Shown here piece by piece: positions 23,850 to 34,550 of a stretch of DNA of 64,000 nt. The stretch is taken from assembly GCA_024138015.1 (NCBI GenBank), contig JAMXBB010000010.1:84543958-84607957 (forward strand), in the 5' to 3' direction. Under the pieces are notes generated by a model that searched no databases, was not told where the DNA came from, and saw only the letters and a list, made by a program, of their open reading frames with translations. This stretch comes from Lumnitzera littorea. Lineage: Eukaryota; Streptophyta; Magnoliopsida; Myrtales; Combretaceae. The first letter of the stretch is position 1, and the number at the start of each line of letters is the position of its first letter. The translations under genes were made by a program, and so were the position numbers.

Positions 23850-25270
23850 TATTGTGTGCCGATAAAGGTATATTTTTCATGTTTTAAAGTGCAAATTAAG
23901 ATAGGATTATTATTGATTTTATAAAAATCATTAAGAATTGGTACTTAATTATTTTCATTTAGACATTAGAGGATTCAAGAGTGGAATTACAGATGATTTA
24001 GAGGAGTTTTACGCAAATAAACGAAGTTTGAATTAACATGCACAAGATGGAATTGAAGGCAACTGGCCTAAAAGGCGGCCTACACTTATACTGGTGGCCT
24101 TTGGAGTCTATGCCACAAGCCTTGATGGCTACATAGTCGGCTTAAAAGCCGGCATTACACTTACACCGCCGACCTTCATGAAAAAGAAGTTTTATGCGAG
24201 TCAACCCTATTTTTTCTTTAGAAATAGCTTATGTTTCACCGTTTAGAGGACTTTTGGTTTTTTTTTTTCAGAGACTTTTGAACACGCTTTCCTTAAACTT
24301 AGAGAGTCGTAGAATAGTCTTTAGATAGTTATTGAAGAATTCTTTGGGAGAATCACTTGGATCATTGAGAAGAATTTGCTTTTGCTATGGAGACCAAGTT
24401 AAAGTTGCAATTAAAGATTATCTTTTCCAATACAAAATTGGTGACATCTAATCCAATTATTCTGATGCAATTTTGTGAATTACTTATGATTTCAATTATG
24501 AATTTCCTTATTTGTGTTTTTATTTTTAAATCCATGGTTGGCTAAATTTATTTGTGGGAATTGATGAAACCTTAGATAGCTAAGATGATGATTGTGTTCA
24601 TATTATAAGATTAAGAGATATATGGATGATTCATGATTACAATTTCTATGATTTCGATTATAATTATTCAATTGATTATAATTGTTAGAAACCTTAATAA
24701 TACGAGAGTTGATATAGGGTTTGTTAGAAATTCTTAGTTGATTTGATTAATCAATGTGAAAGCAGAGTTAATTGAATTAATTAGAAATTATCTAGAAATT
24801 AATGTGATGTTTGGCAATTAATTATTCACTAAGACATTAGGAATAATTGATTTAAGGCATTAGACAATTATGGTATCGGGAGATATATGATTGTAATTTA
24901 GAGTCTACTATTAATTGGAAAATGCAAAAGCTGACTAATTAATTAGGAGTTTAAATTCTTAAATTTTAAGGTATAATAATTTCACTTGAATAAATTAATC
25001 TATATAAGATGATAATGATTTGATTGACATAATCTAGGGTGGATTCTGTTTTTCCCATAATTCTCAATTGATTATTTAATTTTAAATTTTTCATAGTTAT
25101 TTTCTTCTCAATAAATTTAGAGTAATTATTAGATTAATTAATTTAATTTTGATTGCCTAAATATTGATAAGAACTATCATAGGTTTAATAATATTATAAT
25201 CTTCGAGGGATCAATAACCTTACTTTTTCTATATTACTTGATTTTGACCCAGTATACTTGCTGGAGTATT
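23850..25270 (+). mobile_element. Probable solo or partial gypsy LTR nested in LTR
   Basis: This AT-rich block interrupts the GT-rich island. Near its end it reads GAGGGATCAATAACCTTACT and TTGACCCAGTATACTTGCTGG, typical of the R/U5 end of gypsy LTRs that precede a TTTGGCGCC-type PBS. No PBS or internal region follows. An imperfect inner repeat pairs GGCCTAAAAGGCGGCCTACACTT (about 24066) with GGCTTAAAAGCCGGCATTACAC (about 24139). Boundaries and target duplication were not resolved. Confidence 0.45.
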
Positions 25271-25799
25271 CACGATTTATTTATATATATATAGTTTAAG
25301 CGAATCATGTGTTGCAGTTAGTGTTGAAGTGAGAGAGAGAATTGTTAGATGTTGGGTTAAAGGTGGAGTTAGGCATTGGTTTTTGGTGTTACTGGAGAGA
25401 GTGGTATGGGTGAGGGTATGTAATAGCTATGGTAGTTAGATTAGGTCGAAGGGTATTTGGGTGTATAGTATTTTTATGTTGGTAGCAATAGTATGCAATA
25501 GTGGTTGTGGGTGTATTGGTGTTGGGATGTGGTTGTGTGGTGTTGCTTAAGATGGTGTTTGAAAGTGAAGGGGAGGTGGATGGAGAGAGAGGTAGGTTGA
25601 GAGAAAAGGTGGTATGCTGCGTGCTGTATATGCATTTATGTGGATGGGGCTACTATGCGTAGTTCGGCATGTGTTAGTGTCGAGGAGAGAAGAAGTGGGT
25701 TTGACAATGGTTCGTGAGAGGGAGAGGATCAAGTTTGTCTTGTTGAGAAAATGTAGTTGTTGTGTGAGTTGTATGTGAAAGGGAAGGTGAAGCCAGCGA

Positions 25800-25925
25800 G
25801 AGAGAAAGAGGTCAATGTGGTTGCTGTGGTTCGGTGTGTGTAAGAGAGAGAGATAGGTTGAGAGAGAGAGAGATAGAGTCTACTTTGTATGAGTGTGAAT
25901 CAATGTTGAAGTGAGAGAGAGAGTG
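25800..25925. repeat. GA-rich simple repeats in LTR island
   Basis: Several short GA runs (25799-25809, 25844-25854, 25859-25875, 25912-25923) lie in the GT-rich strand of the minus-oriented LTR island. GTTGAAGTGAGAGAGAGA occurs here (25905) and at about 25323, a small internal duplication. Confidence 0.6.
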
Positions 25926-26504
25926 GGTTATGTGTGTTCATGTATGAGTTTTCCCTCGAGGGAGTTGGTTAACGAGGATGGTGGATGCCTTTTTCAGTGT
26001 GTGTTGTGTTTTTTAATTTGGAAAATAGAATGTTCATCGCACTTGTTTTTTTCCTTTTTTCATTGCCAATTCACTGCCCTTAAATGCTTGCATTTAGACA
26101 TGTTTTGACCTTAATCTAAAGTAGGCTATGTCTAGTTTGCTAATCCACCATTGATTTAGTGAAATTGTAAAAAAAAAAAATGACTTAAAATTGGTGCTGA
26201 AATAGACTGACTAGAGATGGAATGTATGAGATTTGTAGAGAAAATCAATGAAAGAAGAAAGAAAGAGAAAGAAAGGGTGTTGATGTAGGGCGACGTCAAC
26301 TATGTCAACTTATAAGCAGCTACCACGTAGTAGTTGATGTGGTACGAGGACACATGTATACTACATGTTGTGTCACATAGCACGCCATATAGCATCATTC
26401 AATTTGAGGGCACCACGTGTTAAGACACAATAGACCCCTGATACATAGTAGTGCTTGATGTGGCAGTGTATCTTTTGAAAAAAAAAAAAAAACTTTTCAT
26501 GCCT

Positions 26505-26583
26505 TTGTTGAGATTCGAACTCAAGTCCTCTAAGTTATACTTAATGCCATACTCAAGTGTTTTACTGTTAGACCATTAGCCTG
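26505..26583 (-). other. tRNA-like module in minus-oriented LTR
   Basis: On the minus strand, CTAATGGTCTAACAGTAAAA (A-box-like) is followed by TTGAGTTCGAATCTC (B box). This matches the module at 15154-15232 in arrangement and partly in sequence, and lies at the same place near the LTR start. Confidence 0.5.
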
Positions 26584-27046
26584 TACTTTATTCATATGTG
26601 CAATTAAATTGTACATATCAATAAAGTCAGCTTTGCTTAAATTCAAATCTAAACCCAGGCTCAATGGTCTCCTTTCTACTTATATTAAAAATTCTATTCT
26701 AAACAAAAAAAATTATTATTTTCTATATTTCCTAAATCCTCTATTTCTTCTAAATTTTATATTTTTATGATTTTTTTATTAAATTTCTTATTTTTTTGCT
26801 TTTCTTAAATTTCCCCCTTTTTGTATTTTTCTAAATCTCCTATTTTGGATTAAATTTTCTATTTTTTTTTATTTTTCTAAATTTCTTATTTTTTTTGGGT
26901 TTTCTTAATTTTTTATTTTTTTTTGTATTTTTCCTAATTTAGAATCCTTTCTTTTATTCAAAAAATTTTAAAAAAATGAAGGGGAAGGGGGGAGGTGTAG
27001 GGGTGGGGGGGAAGGTAGAGGGGTTTGCAAAAATGGGGTGTCTATA

Positions 27047-27620
27047 GCTAGTGGAGGTGACACCTCAGGGTAGCTCGCATAAAAGGGTATAAAATTCTAG
27101 TGAACACACAAAATCCTTGTCATAAAGTCCCATCAAAACCACAAATTCTGCTATAGAGAGATTGAACTCAATATTTTTGTGTCGGAAGGAAACGGTGTTT
27201 AGGGCTTCATAAGGTACTTGGTCATGTTCTAGGGATAAAGTGGTAAGGAACTCCAATGTTATTTCCTTGTAGACAAGTTCTTAAATGTTGAATACCCTAT
27301 CCAAACTCCCTTTTTCAACTAAGACACAAATTTCAAATTCCATGTTGGTTAGTTTCAATACCTCCTGATCTATGAAACTTAATCGTGAAAAGATTTTTTC
27401 TGGCAAGGATTTCATATCAGGTTTGATGATTGGGGTTATCAAGTTCCAACAAGTGTTTTAGGAGGGGGGAAAGTGTGGCTAGAGGATCCTTTTCCAATAT
27501 TGGTTGAGAAGAGTTTTTATGGGTTGTATGACGGGTGGTTCTTGGTGCCATTGGTTGTAGTGGTGGTTTCCTCTCTTCCTTACACTTACTTTGTTAAGTT
27601 AATGTTTAGGATTTTGGGAA
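27047..27620 (-). pseudogene. N-terminal part of ATHILA-type ORF, broken
   Basis: The minus strand at 27256-27065 reads EFLTTLSLEHDQVPYEALNT, then VSFRHKNIEFNLSIAEFVVL, then MGLYDKDFVCSLEFYTLLCEL. These match the conserved region of the Athila ORF found downstream of pol in plant Athila-group elements (Pfam ATHILA family, from memory). A stop follows, then GVTSTS, and the reading breaks at 27046, where the LTR cluster begins. Upstream (27257-27620) the frame is scrambled, with pieces such as QEVLKLTNMEFEICVLVEKG. Confidence 0.6.
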
Positions 27621-28269
27621 TGCAATAGGGGTATTCAAAGTCTAAGGTTAATTAAATACTATTTTCCTAGATTATTGCTGCAATTCTAAATTAGCAATTT
27701 ACTCTTTTGAAAAGTTGCAATTACATCTTTTAATCTAGACAACAAGTATTTTAAGAGATTACTTTGAATATACATTACATATTAACAAGAGGAAGGTGGT
27801 TTAGGAAAGGAAAAGTGAATTTTAGGTGAGAGGGTTTCAAATTAGGAAATTAACTTACACTTTAGTCTGCTTAATTATCATTGCAAGTATACGGGCAAAA
27901 TTACTACTGTCATCTATGGTTGTAATCTGTCCTAGGAACATGGGCTTGATCTTAGGCGTAAGCCTGTGGTCATCTCGAACAAAAATTTGAAAACTTAAAA
28001 TCAAATGTAATTTTTTACTAAAGGAACATGGTTAAGACCATAGGTGTGGTTTTCAACCGTAGTCCCAATTAAACTTAATTTTATCTCTCTTTCCTTGAGC
28101 TCTATGCTCTAGTTCATGACCATGATTCCTTTCCATTTTCTCCTTAATCACCACAACTCTTTATCTTCTACATTTATCCTTGAAACACTTAAGAAAAATT
28201 GAGAACAACTTGGTTCGACTTTTTACAAAACCAAACTTAATTCAAAAAGAAAGGAAAAGTCAAGTAAGA

Positions 28270-29560
28270 GAGAAATGAAATTTGCTTGGGTTGCCTCCCA
28301 AGAAGCACTTTTGGTTAACGTTGTTTGCTTGATGAGTTAAGAATGATGTTGTCCATATTCTTTGATTGGATGGATGTCGTCCTCGAGATTATTTCCCCTT
28401 TTGAACTCTCCTCTTAAGTATAGTTTTAGTTGGTGGCTATTTACCTTGAAAGTTTCCTTCTCGGGACTTGAAATCTCCTTTGCTCCATATGAGAATACCT
28501 ACAATATAGTATAAGGTCTTGACCATTGAGATCTAAGCTTACTAAGGAAAATTTTCAACCAAGATTGATATAGTAGGACTTTAGCTCCAGCTTGGAATTG
28601 TTTTCCTTGCTTAATCTGGTTGTCATGATATTACTTGGGTCAATCCTTAAATATTCTTGAGTTCTTATAGGCTATGTCTCACCATTATTTTAGCTTATTC
28701 AGCTGAAATTTCCTGTATTCACCTATACACTCAAGATCAAGGTTAGCATATTTTATGGCCCAATAGGCCTTATGCTTAATTTCCATACGTAGATGACATC
28801 TTTTACCATACACAAGCTGATATGAGGTTGTTTCAATAGGTGTCTTGTAAGCAGTCTTATAAACTCAAAGAGAATCACCGAGCTTCTTAATCTAATCTTT
28901 GCGATTGTACTCGACGGCCTTTTATAAGATTCGTTTAAGGTCCTTATTTGCTACTAAAACTTGTCCATTAGTTTAAGGGTGGTATGGATTTACAATCTTA
29001 TGCTTAACTTCTTATTGCTTCAACACCTTCTCTAATTGGACATTGGATAAATGGGTTCCTTTATCACTTATGAGTGCTTTAGGAGTACCAAATCTAGAAA
29101 ATAGCCTTTTTAGGAACCGTCTTACTACTCTAGAATCATTGCTTGGTAAAGATTGCGTTTCTACCCACTTGGATACATAATCAATAGCTATTAGGATATA
29201 TTTGTTTTCATTTGAATTCAAAAATGGTCTCATAAAATCAATACCCTAAATGTTAAAAATCTTGCATATCAAAATTAGGTTTTGTTGCATTTCATCTCTT
29301 TTAGATATATTTTCTGCTCTTTGACATTTATTACATAATTCAACAAACTTTTGGGCATCCCTCAATAATGTTGGCCAATAGGAACCAAATTGAAGGATTT
29401 TATGACCTATTTTATTTATACTCAAGTGTTCTCCAATTGGTCTTGTATAACATTGTTCTAAAATTTGCCAACCTTCTAAATGAGACATACATATATAAAT
29501 TATTTGATCCACACCAATTTTCAACAAATATGGGTCTTCCAAAAATAACTTTTAATTTCA
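28270..29560 (-). pseudogene. Athila-like integrase, degenerate
   Basis: 29542-29246 carries the zinc-binding region (GHKILQFGSYWPTLLRDAQK, then VELCNKCQR). 29233-29012 is the catalytic core with the first Asp in YILIAIDYVSKWVE and the second in FGTPKALISDKGTHL. Reading on with frameshifts gives SLWAYKTAYKTP-like text (AYKTAYKTPIETTSYQLVYG), YRKFQLNKL and VLLYQSWLKIFLSKLRSQW, which correspond to the C-terminal domain, ending near 28270. Stops and frame changes are frequent, so no enzyme can be made. The order integrase then ATHILA ORF fits Athila. Confidence 0.75.
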
Positions 29561-29599
29561 TGGAAAAACTTTTTCCTTTGTCTATAATCTAGTCTTGAA

Positions 29600-30123
29600 G
29601 GAATAATCCTAGCCACTAGATAATTAGCTATTTTAGCAAACCAAGGAGTTTCCTAAGGATTTACCTAATACAACTTCTCTTTTGGAGATTCATCATTAAT
29701 CTCTTATTCATTAAGCTTTTCCAGTGATGGATTTTCTAGGTGCAAGAGATGGTTGGCAGCCAAATTCTCTACTCCCTTTTTGTATCTAATTTCCAGGTCA
29801 AATTGTTAAATTAAGAGAATCCACGTGATCAATCTCAACTTAGCATCTGTCTTATTAAATAAATATTATAAAGTAGAGTAGTCAGTGTAAACAATAACTT
29901 TATAAAGGATAAGATATTACCTAAATTTATCAAAGGTAAAGACTATTACCAGGAGTTCTTTTTTTGTGGTGGTGTGATTCTCCTGAGTTTCAGTGAGAAT
30001 CTTGCTTGCATAATAAATCAAATGGAAATGCTTCTTTCGCCTTTGACTTAACATTGTACCTATAGCATAGTCACTAACATTGCACATTAGCTCAAATGGT
30101 AAGCTCTAATTTGGGGTTACCAT
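29600..30123 (-). pseudogene. Athila-like RNase H, degenerate
   Basis: The minus strand just below 30123 reads VTPN, a stop, SLPFELMCNVSDYAIGTML, then HFHLIYYASKILTETQ and KELLVIVFTFDKFR. This is the RNase H start of gypsy pol; the first catalytic Asp of the family (in the C-D-A-S context) is replaced by Asn here. Further down, ANHLLHLENPS precedes the integrase zinc region. The upstream RT is separated by a foreign insert of about 0.9 kb. Confidence 0.7.
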
Positions 30124-31038
30124 AATTGGGGCATAATGTGCCTAGGAACACAGTAATTACTAAGACTTACTATAGAAAATGGGAACCAAATGGGTCCCTT
30201 TAGATATTGAAGAAAACTAGAATGGAATGGTCAACAAACGTAATACAGTAACTTACGTGAAGTTTCTTGGAAGATGTGACTCACCAACGAACACAACATG
30301 ACTTAACACTTTACTTGATGTGATGCATAAGCTAATGTTAAGGTCTATCCGTCACTAATCTTGTGCTATTTAGTAAGATTAGATAAGAGTGTAAAGAGAT
30401 TATACACAGAGAGAAATATCTCACAAGAACAAATATATTTAATATTTGAAAGGAATGTAAGATATTTCGACTATAGGGAAAATGAACTATTTATAGTAAG
30501 TCCTTGGAGAAACATTATAAATAAGGAAAATTACAAAAAAAAAGAATAAAAAAGAAATGGATTCTTAGTATGTACGTAAGGGGTAAATAGGACAAATGAT
30601 GAAAATGAATAATAGTATAATGTCAGAAAAAGTAATAGACAGGTGGCAACCTATCAATGGGTTCGTATTAAGGAATCTTAAGGTGTGGTAGTTGAGCTTG
30701 GTTTAGGATTTGGTGGTTGTAGACGGGTAGTATCTAGAATTGCCGAGGTGAATAAGGGATGTTATTGTTCAGTAGGCTGAAAGAGAATGACCCAGCGTAC
30801 AAGGGCCTTAGTACGGTCTTGGTGTGTATTGACCTCGGCCTCAGTACATAAGTAGTCAATGATAACACAAGGATCAGAATAAAGTAGGGTGCATTCGAGC
30901 TAGGTTCTCAAGGAGTTCGCCGATGGTTCTTCTGTATACTATATCTTATCTTTGGCAAGTTGACAAGAGAGAATTCTTTTGGTAAGAGACAGAAGGCCTT
31001 AGAAATGAGCACGGGTGAGGGGTCTGGAGGTTGGCAGT
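30124..31038. mobile_element. Unclassified 0.9-kb insert in Athila-like pol
   Basis: The RT reading on the minus strand stops after DKLTHVLM at about 31040 and RNase H text resumes at 30123. The two sides share CCAT (31039-31042 and 30120-30123), which could be a short target duplication. The insert has no gypsy pol similarity. On the minus strand it contains CTATAAATAG followed by a pyrimidine-rich stretch, like an LTR promoter, so a solo LTR is possible, but no TG/CA ends in register with a 5-bp duplication were found. Open frames in it (30361-30549; the 30908-31132 frame runs across the junction) look spurious. Confidence 0.5.
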
Positions 31039-31960
31039 CCATTAGGACATGAGTTAATTTATCTTTAAAAGCATTAGACGCATCTAAACACTCTTGAGAA
31101 AATATAAATGGACTATCTTTTTCTAATAACAAGGCTAAAGGTCTAACTATCTTTGAAAAATATTTAATAAACCTTCTATAAAACCTGACATGTCTTAGGA
31201 GACTGCGTATGGCTCAAACAGATGTGGGAGGAGATAATTTTGCAATAGTGTCAATTTTAGCATTATCTACTTCTATGCCTTTTCAAGATACTTTGTGTTC
31301 TAGAATTGTCCCCTCTTGTACCATGAAATGACACTTTTCCCAATTTAAAACTAGATTAGTTTCTTTATGCTTAGCTAAAACTTTTTGTAGATTCCTAAGG
31401 AAATTATCAAATGAATTCCTAAAAACCAAGAAATCATCCATAAAAACTTTGATTTATCTTCTATGAATTCATTAAAAATTGCCACCATACATTATTGAAA
31501 ATTAGCCTATGCATTACAGAAGCCAAAGGGCATTCTCCTATATGTAAATGTATTGTGAGGACATGTAAATGCAGTTTTCTCTTGGTCCTCTAGGGCAATT
31601 TGAATTTGGAAATAATTGGATAAACCATCTAAAAAGCAATAAAACATATAACCTAATAATCACTCTAACATTTGGTTGATAAATAACAAGGGAAAATGAT
31701 ACTTTCTCGTGATATGTAGTCAATACAAACTCGCTAGCTTATCTCATTAGAATTAACTCATTTCGCTTATTTGATACTGCTATCATGCCTCCCTTTTTAG
31801 GCACAATATGCATAGGATTAACCTAAAAACTGTAAGAAATAGGGTAAATCATGCTGAACTAACCCAAAAATGGTAAAAAAATAAGGTAAATCGTACTTGT
31901 ATCTAGAAGCTTGATTACTTCTGCCTTGACTACTTCCTTCATAAGAGGGTTCAAGCATCT
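31039..31960 (-). pseudogene. Athila-like reverse transcriptase, degenerate
   Basis: On the minus strand, NPMHIVPKKGG (about 31815) is followed by NKRNELILMR, then frameshifted FLDGLSNYFQIQIALEDQEK, TAFTCPHNTF, YRRMPFGFCNA and MVAIFNEFIED. The 31132-31041 part reads LLEKDSPFIFSQECLDASNA and FKDKLTHVLM, the connection to RNase H. The order and motifs are those of gypsy RT fingers, palm and thumb. Many stops and shifts. Confidence 0.7.
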
Positions 31961-32399
31961 TTTTAGTTGTACTACAAGTTTATGACCTTCTTCAACCAAA
32001 ATTTTATGTGTACAAAATGAGAGACTAATTCCTTTAATGTTAAAAATCTTCTAAGCAATTACTCTTTTGTGATCCCTTAGCACGCTGGAGAGCTTCTCTC
32101 TTTGCTAGTTAGTAAATCCTAATGAAACTATTATTGGCAATTTTAAGTTTTCCTCTAAGAATGTATACTCCAAATAATTTGGTAGCTAGGTTGGCTCTAA
32201 CTTAGGTGGCTCTTTAATAGAAGGTTTAAATTTCACTTCCTTTGTATGCTCAAAGCTTTCAACTCTTTTCTCCTAAGTTGGAGGATTAATTTCTAGCCAA
32301 GCTTCTACGCTTTGGTTATTCACTAGATGCTTCTTTTGGAATTCCCTATATCAAACATGACTCCAAAGGGTCTTTAGATAATACTTCCTACAAAGTATC

Positions 32400-32830
32400 A
32401 AATATAGAAAGATTGGTGGAATCAAGACTAAAACATATATAATCCTTTTCAACACATTTTCTTATTGCTTTTTAAATTTTAATTACCATCTTTTCTTCTC
32501 TTACTCTCAGCATAAGCTTACCATCCCTAACATCTATTATAACTCTAGTTGTAGCTAAAAAAGATCTACTTAAGATGAGTGGTACTTTAATATCCTCATC
32601 AATGTTTAAAATGACAAAATCAACAAGAAATATGAATTTATCTATTTTAACAAGCACATCTTCAATGATACCCCTATTGTATGTTACTGATCTATCAACT
32701 AATTGTAAACTCATTTGAGTCAGTTTAGGTTCACCTAAGCTTAGTTGCTTATACAATTTATAAGGCATTAAATTTATGCTAGCACCTAAATTAGCTAACG
32801 CTTGCTTAATAGATAAATCTCCAATAAGAC
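32400..32830 (-). pseudogene. Athila-like aspartic protease with lost active-site Asp
   Basis: The minus strand reads GDLSIKQALANLGASINLMP, then YKLYKQLSLGEPKLTQMSLQ, LVDRSVTYNRGIIEDVLVKI and VPLILSRSFLATTRVIIDVR. This is the retropepsin-like domain of Athila-group pol. The active site is normally D-L-G-A-S. Here the codon at 32790-32792 is AAT on the coding strand, giving Asn, so the catalytic aspartate is lost by a G to A type change. The 98-codon open stretch from 32768 is otherwise well preserved, better than the rest of pol. Confidence 0.75.
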
Positions 32831-33649
32831 AGGAGGTAGTAAAACTCCTTGGATCCTTTAGCTTTGTGGGTAGCTTGTTTTATAAGATGGCTGAACACTC
32901 TTCACGAAGCATCATTAGGGATGGTTCCTCTAATTTCTTATTGTTGGAGGGTAATTCCTTTACAAACTTTGCATATTTGGACATTCGCAATAAAGCTTCC
33001 ACAAAAGGTAAGTTAATGTATAATTGTTTAAATAAGTCTAAGAACTTACCATATTGCTCATCCGAGCATTCCTTCCTTAGCTTCTAAGGATATGGAATGG
33101 GTGGTTTATATTCTTTGACCTTCTTGAGCTCTGGTTCTTCTTTAGGTGGTTTAAAAGTGTTTTCAACTTTATCCTTTGGCTCTTCTATCACTAGTTCAGG
33201 CCTAATTGGTGTCTTCTCAATTGCTTAACAACTTATAACTCTTTATCACTTCTTAAAGTTATAGTTTTGGCTTAAGCTTGTGGTGAGAACTCCAGTTGCT
33301 TTTTAATTGAAATCTTGGCAAGTTGCTCTATCTGTTTCTCAATGCTCGGTAACCTAGCATCGCTACTATGTATATACTTGGTCAAAATCTCTTCCAGTTT
33401 TGAATTTTCCTCTTTTAGAGGGTAAGCTTGAAATCCATAAGGAATATTATCATCCCTTGGTTGAGTTGTACAAAAATAATCACCTACATAAGAAAAACAC
33501 TCCCTACTTCATTCTACATGGTCATAATAAGGTAAATATTGAAAACCCCATTAATTCATGCAATGATTAAATGGTCTATGATAATAACGTACCATATATC
33601 CTCCTAAGTTAACTACACTAAGCATTATAAAAGGTTATGTTGAGATGGA

Positions 33650-34420
33650 ATAAGAATTTAGCCTTTCATTTAGTGCATTACCATTACCATTAAAGTTGTG
33701 GTAGATTTAGCATCCTTTACTACTGGTTTCTTCCTATTGGGCTTAGCACCTTCCCAATGGTAGTTGTTCATAGCTAGGTTTTTAAACAAGGAATAAGTTT
33801 CATTAGGTGTCTTCGAATTTAATGTACTACTTGTAAATGCATCAATAAGTTGTGTAGTAGCAAAATTTAATCCATTATAAAAGGTTTGTACCTATATCCA
33901 AGGTGGTAGAGCATGATTAGGGTACTTTTTTAGCAATTCCTTAAAACGCTCCTGAGCATCATAAATTGTTTCCTCATCAGATTGAGCAAATGACAAGATA
34001 TTGCTATGAAGCTTAGCTGTTCTAGATGGAAGAAAATACTTTTCTAAAAAAATTTCTATTGGTAAATTCCATAATGTAATTGAATCTTTTTGAAGTGAGG
34101 CTAACCATTGCCTTGCTTTCCCCTATAAAGAAAAAGGAAATAATCTAAAGCTAACCACATAATTTATAGCTCCATCGATTTTAAAAGTAACACATATATC
34201 CAAGAATGTGTATGCAAATCCTCCTTTGGAGAGCTTTCAAATGGTAATTGCTGCTAAACTATTTGGATGATGATTGGTGTAATCATAAACTTGTTTGTAG
34301 GGATGGTTAGTTTTGCAATATTGGAGTTAGCTCCACTAGCCAATAGTTTAATATAGTTAAACATAGTCTTCTATGCTTCATCATTTTAGCCCATTACTCT
34401 AATCTCCTCAACATAAACAA
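33650..34420 (-). pseudogene. Athila-like gag, degenerate
   Basis: Read with frameshifts on the minus strand: HSWIYVLLLKS and ALDYFLFLYRGKQGNG, then QWNLPIEIFLEKYF-like text, SCHLLNLMRKQFMMLR and TFYNGL-like text. These follow the retrotransposon gag domain pattern (unstructured capsid-type helices). Short pieces of the surrounding linker up to protease (32830-33650) are Lys/Glu/Pro-rich with no clear frame. No complete ORF remains. Confidence 0.55.
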
Positions 34421-34523
34421 GAAAAGTTGGATTGGAATTGGATTAACTTAAGAGAAAGAAATAAAAAAATAGAAAAAAGGAAAATAATAGAGTAATAAAG
34501 GAATGAGCTTTCTTGATCAATTG

Positions 34524-34541
34524 TCCTTGACAACAATGCCA
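34524..34541 (-). other. Decayed primer-binding site of Athila-like element
   Basis: The minus strand reads TGGCATTGTTGTCAAGGA, nine bases inside the 5' LTR. It corresponds to the common TGGCGCC-type plant gypsy PBS, with every difference being C to T or G to A. Confidence 0.65.
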
Positions 34542-34550
34542 AAAGCTTAG

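Larger units (their letters stand above)
22393..27046 (-). repeat. Ogre/Tat-type LTR, minus orientation, with nested gypsy LTR
   Basis: On the minus strand it begins TATAGACACCCCATTTTTG (at 27046; compare TGTAGACACCCAATTTTTG at 7128). It carries a tRNA-like module at 26505-26583, a CA-rich island (seen as GT-rich plus strand, 25310-26000 and 23450-23830), a GGTACGTACGCATCC motif near 22885, and ends CTAGGCTTAACA at 22393. A 1.4-kb foreign segment interrupts it at about 23.85-25.27 kb. It faces the plus-oriented LTR across 100 bp. Confidence 0.55.

Noticed and set aside
23688..23924. 78-codon frame in the GT-rich region
   Set aside because: It lies in the antisense of an LTR island, with biased composition and no motif.
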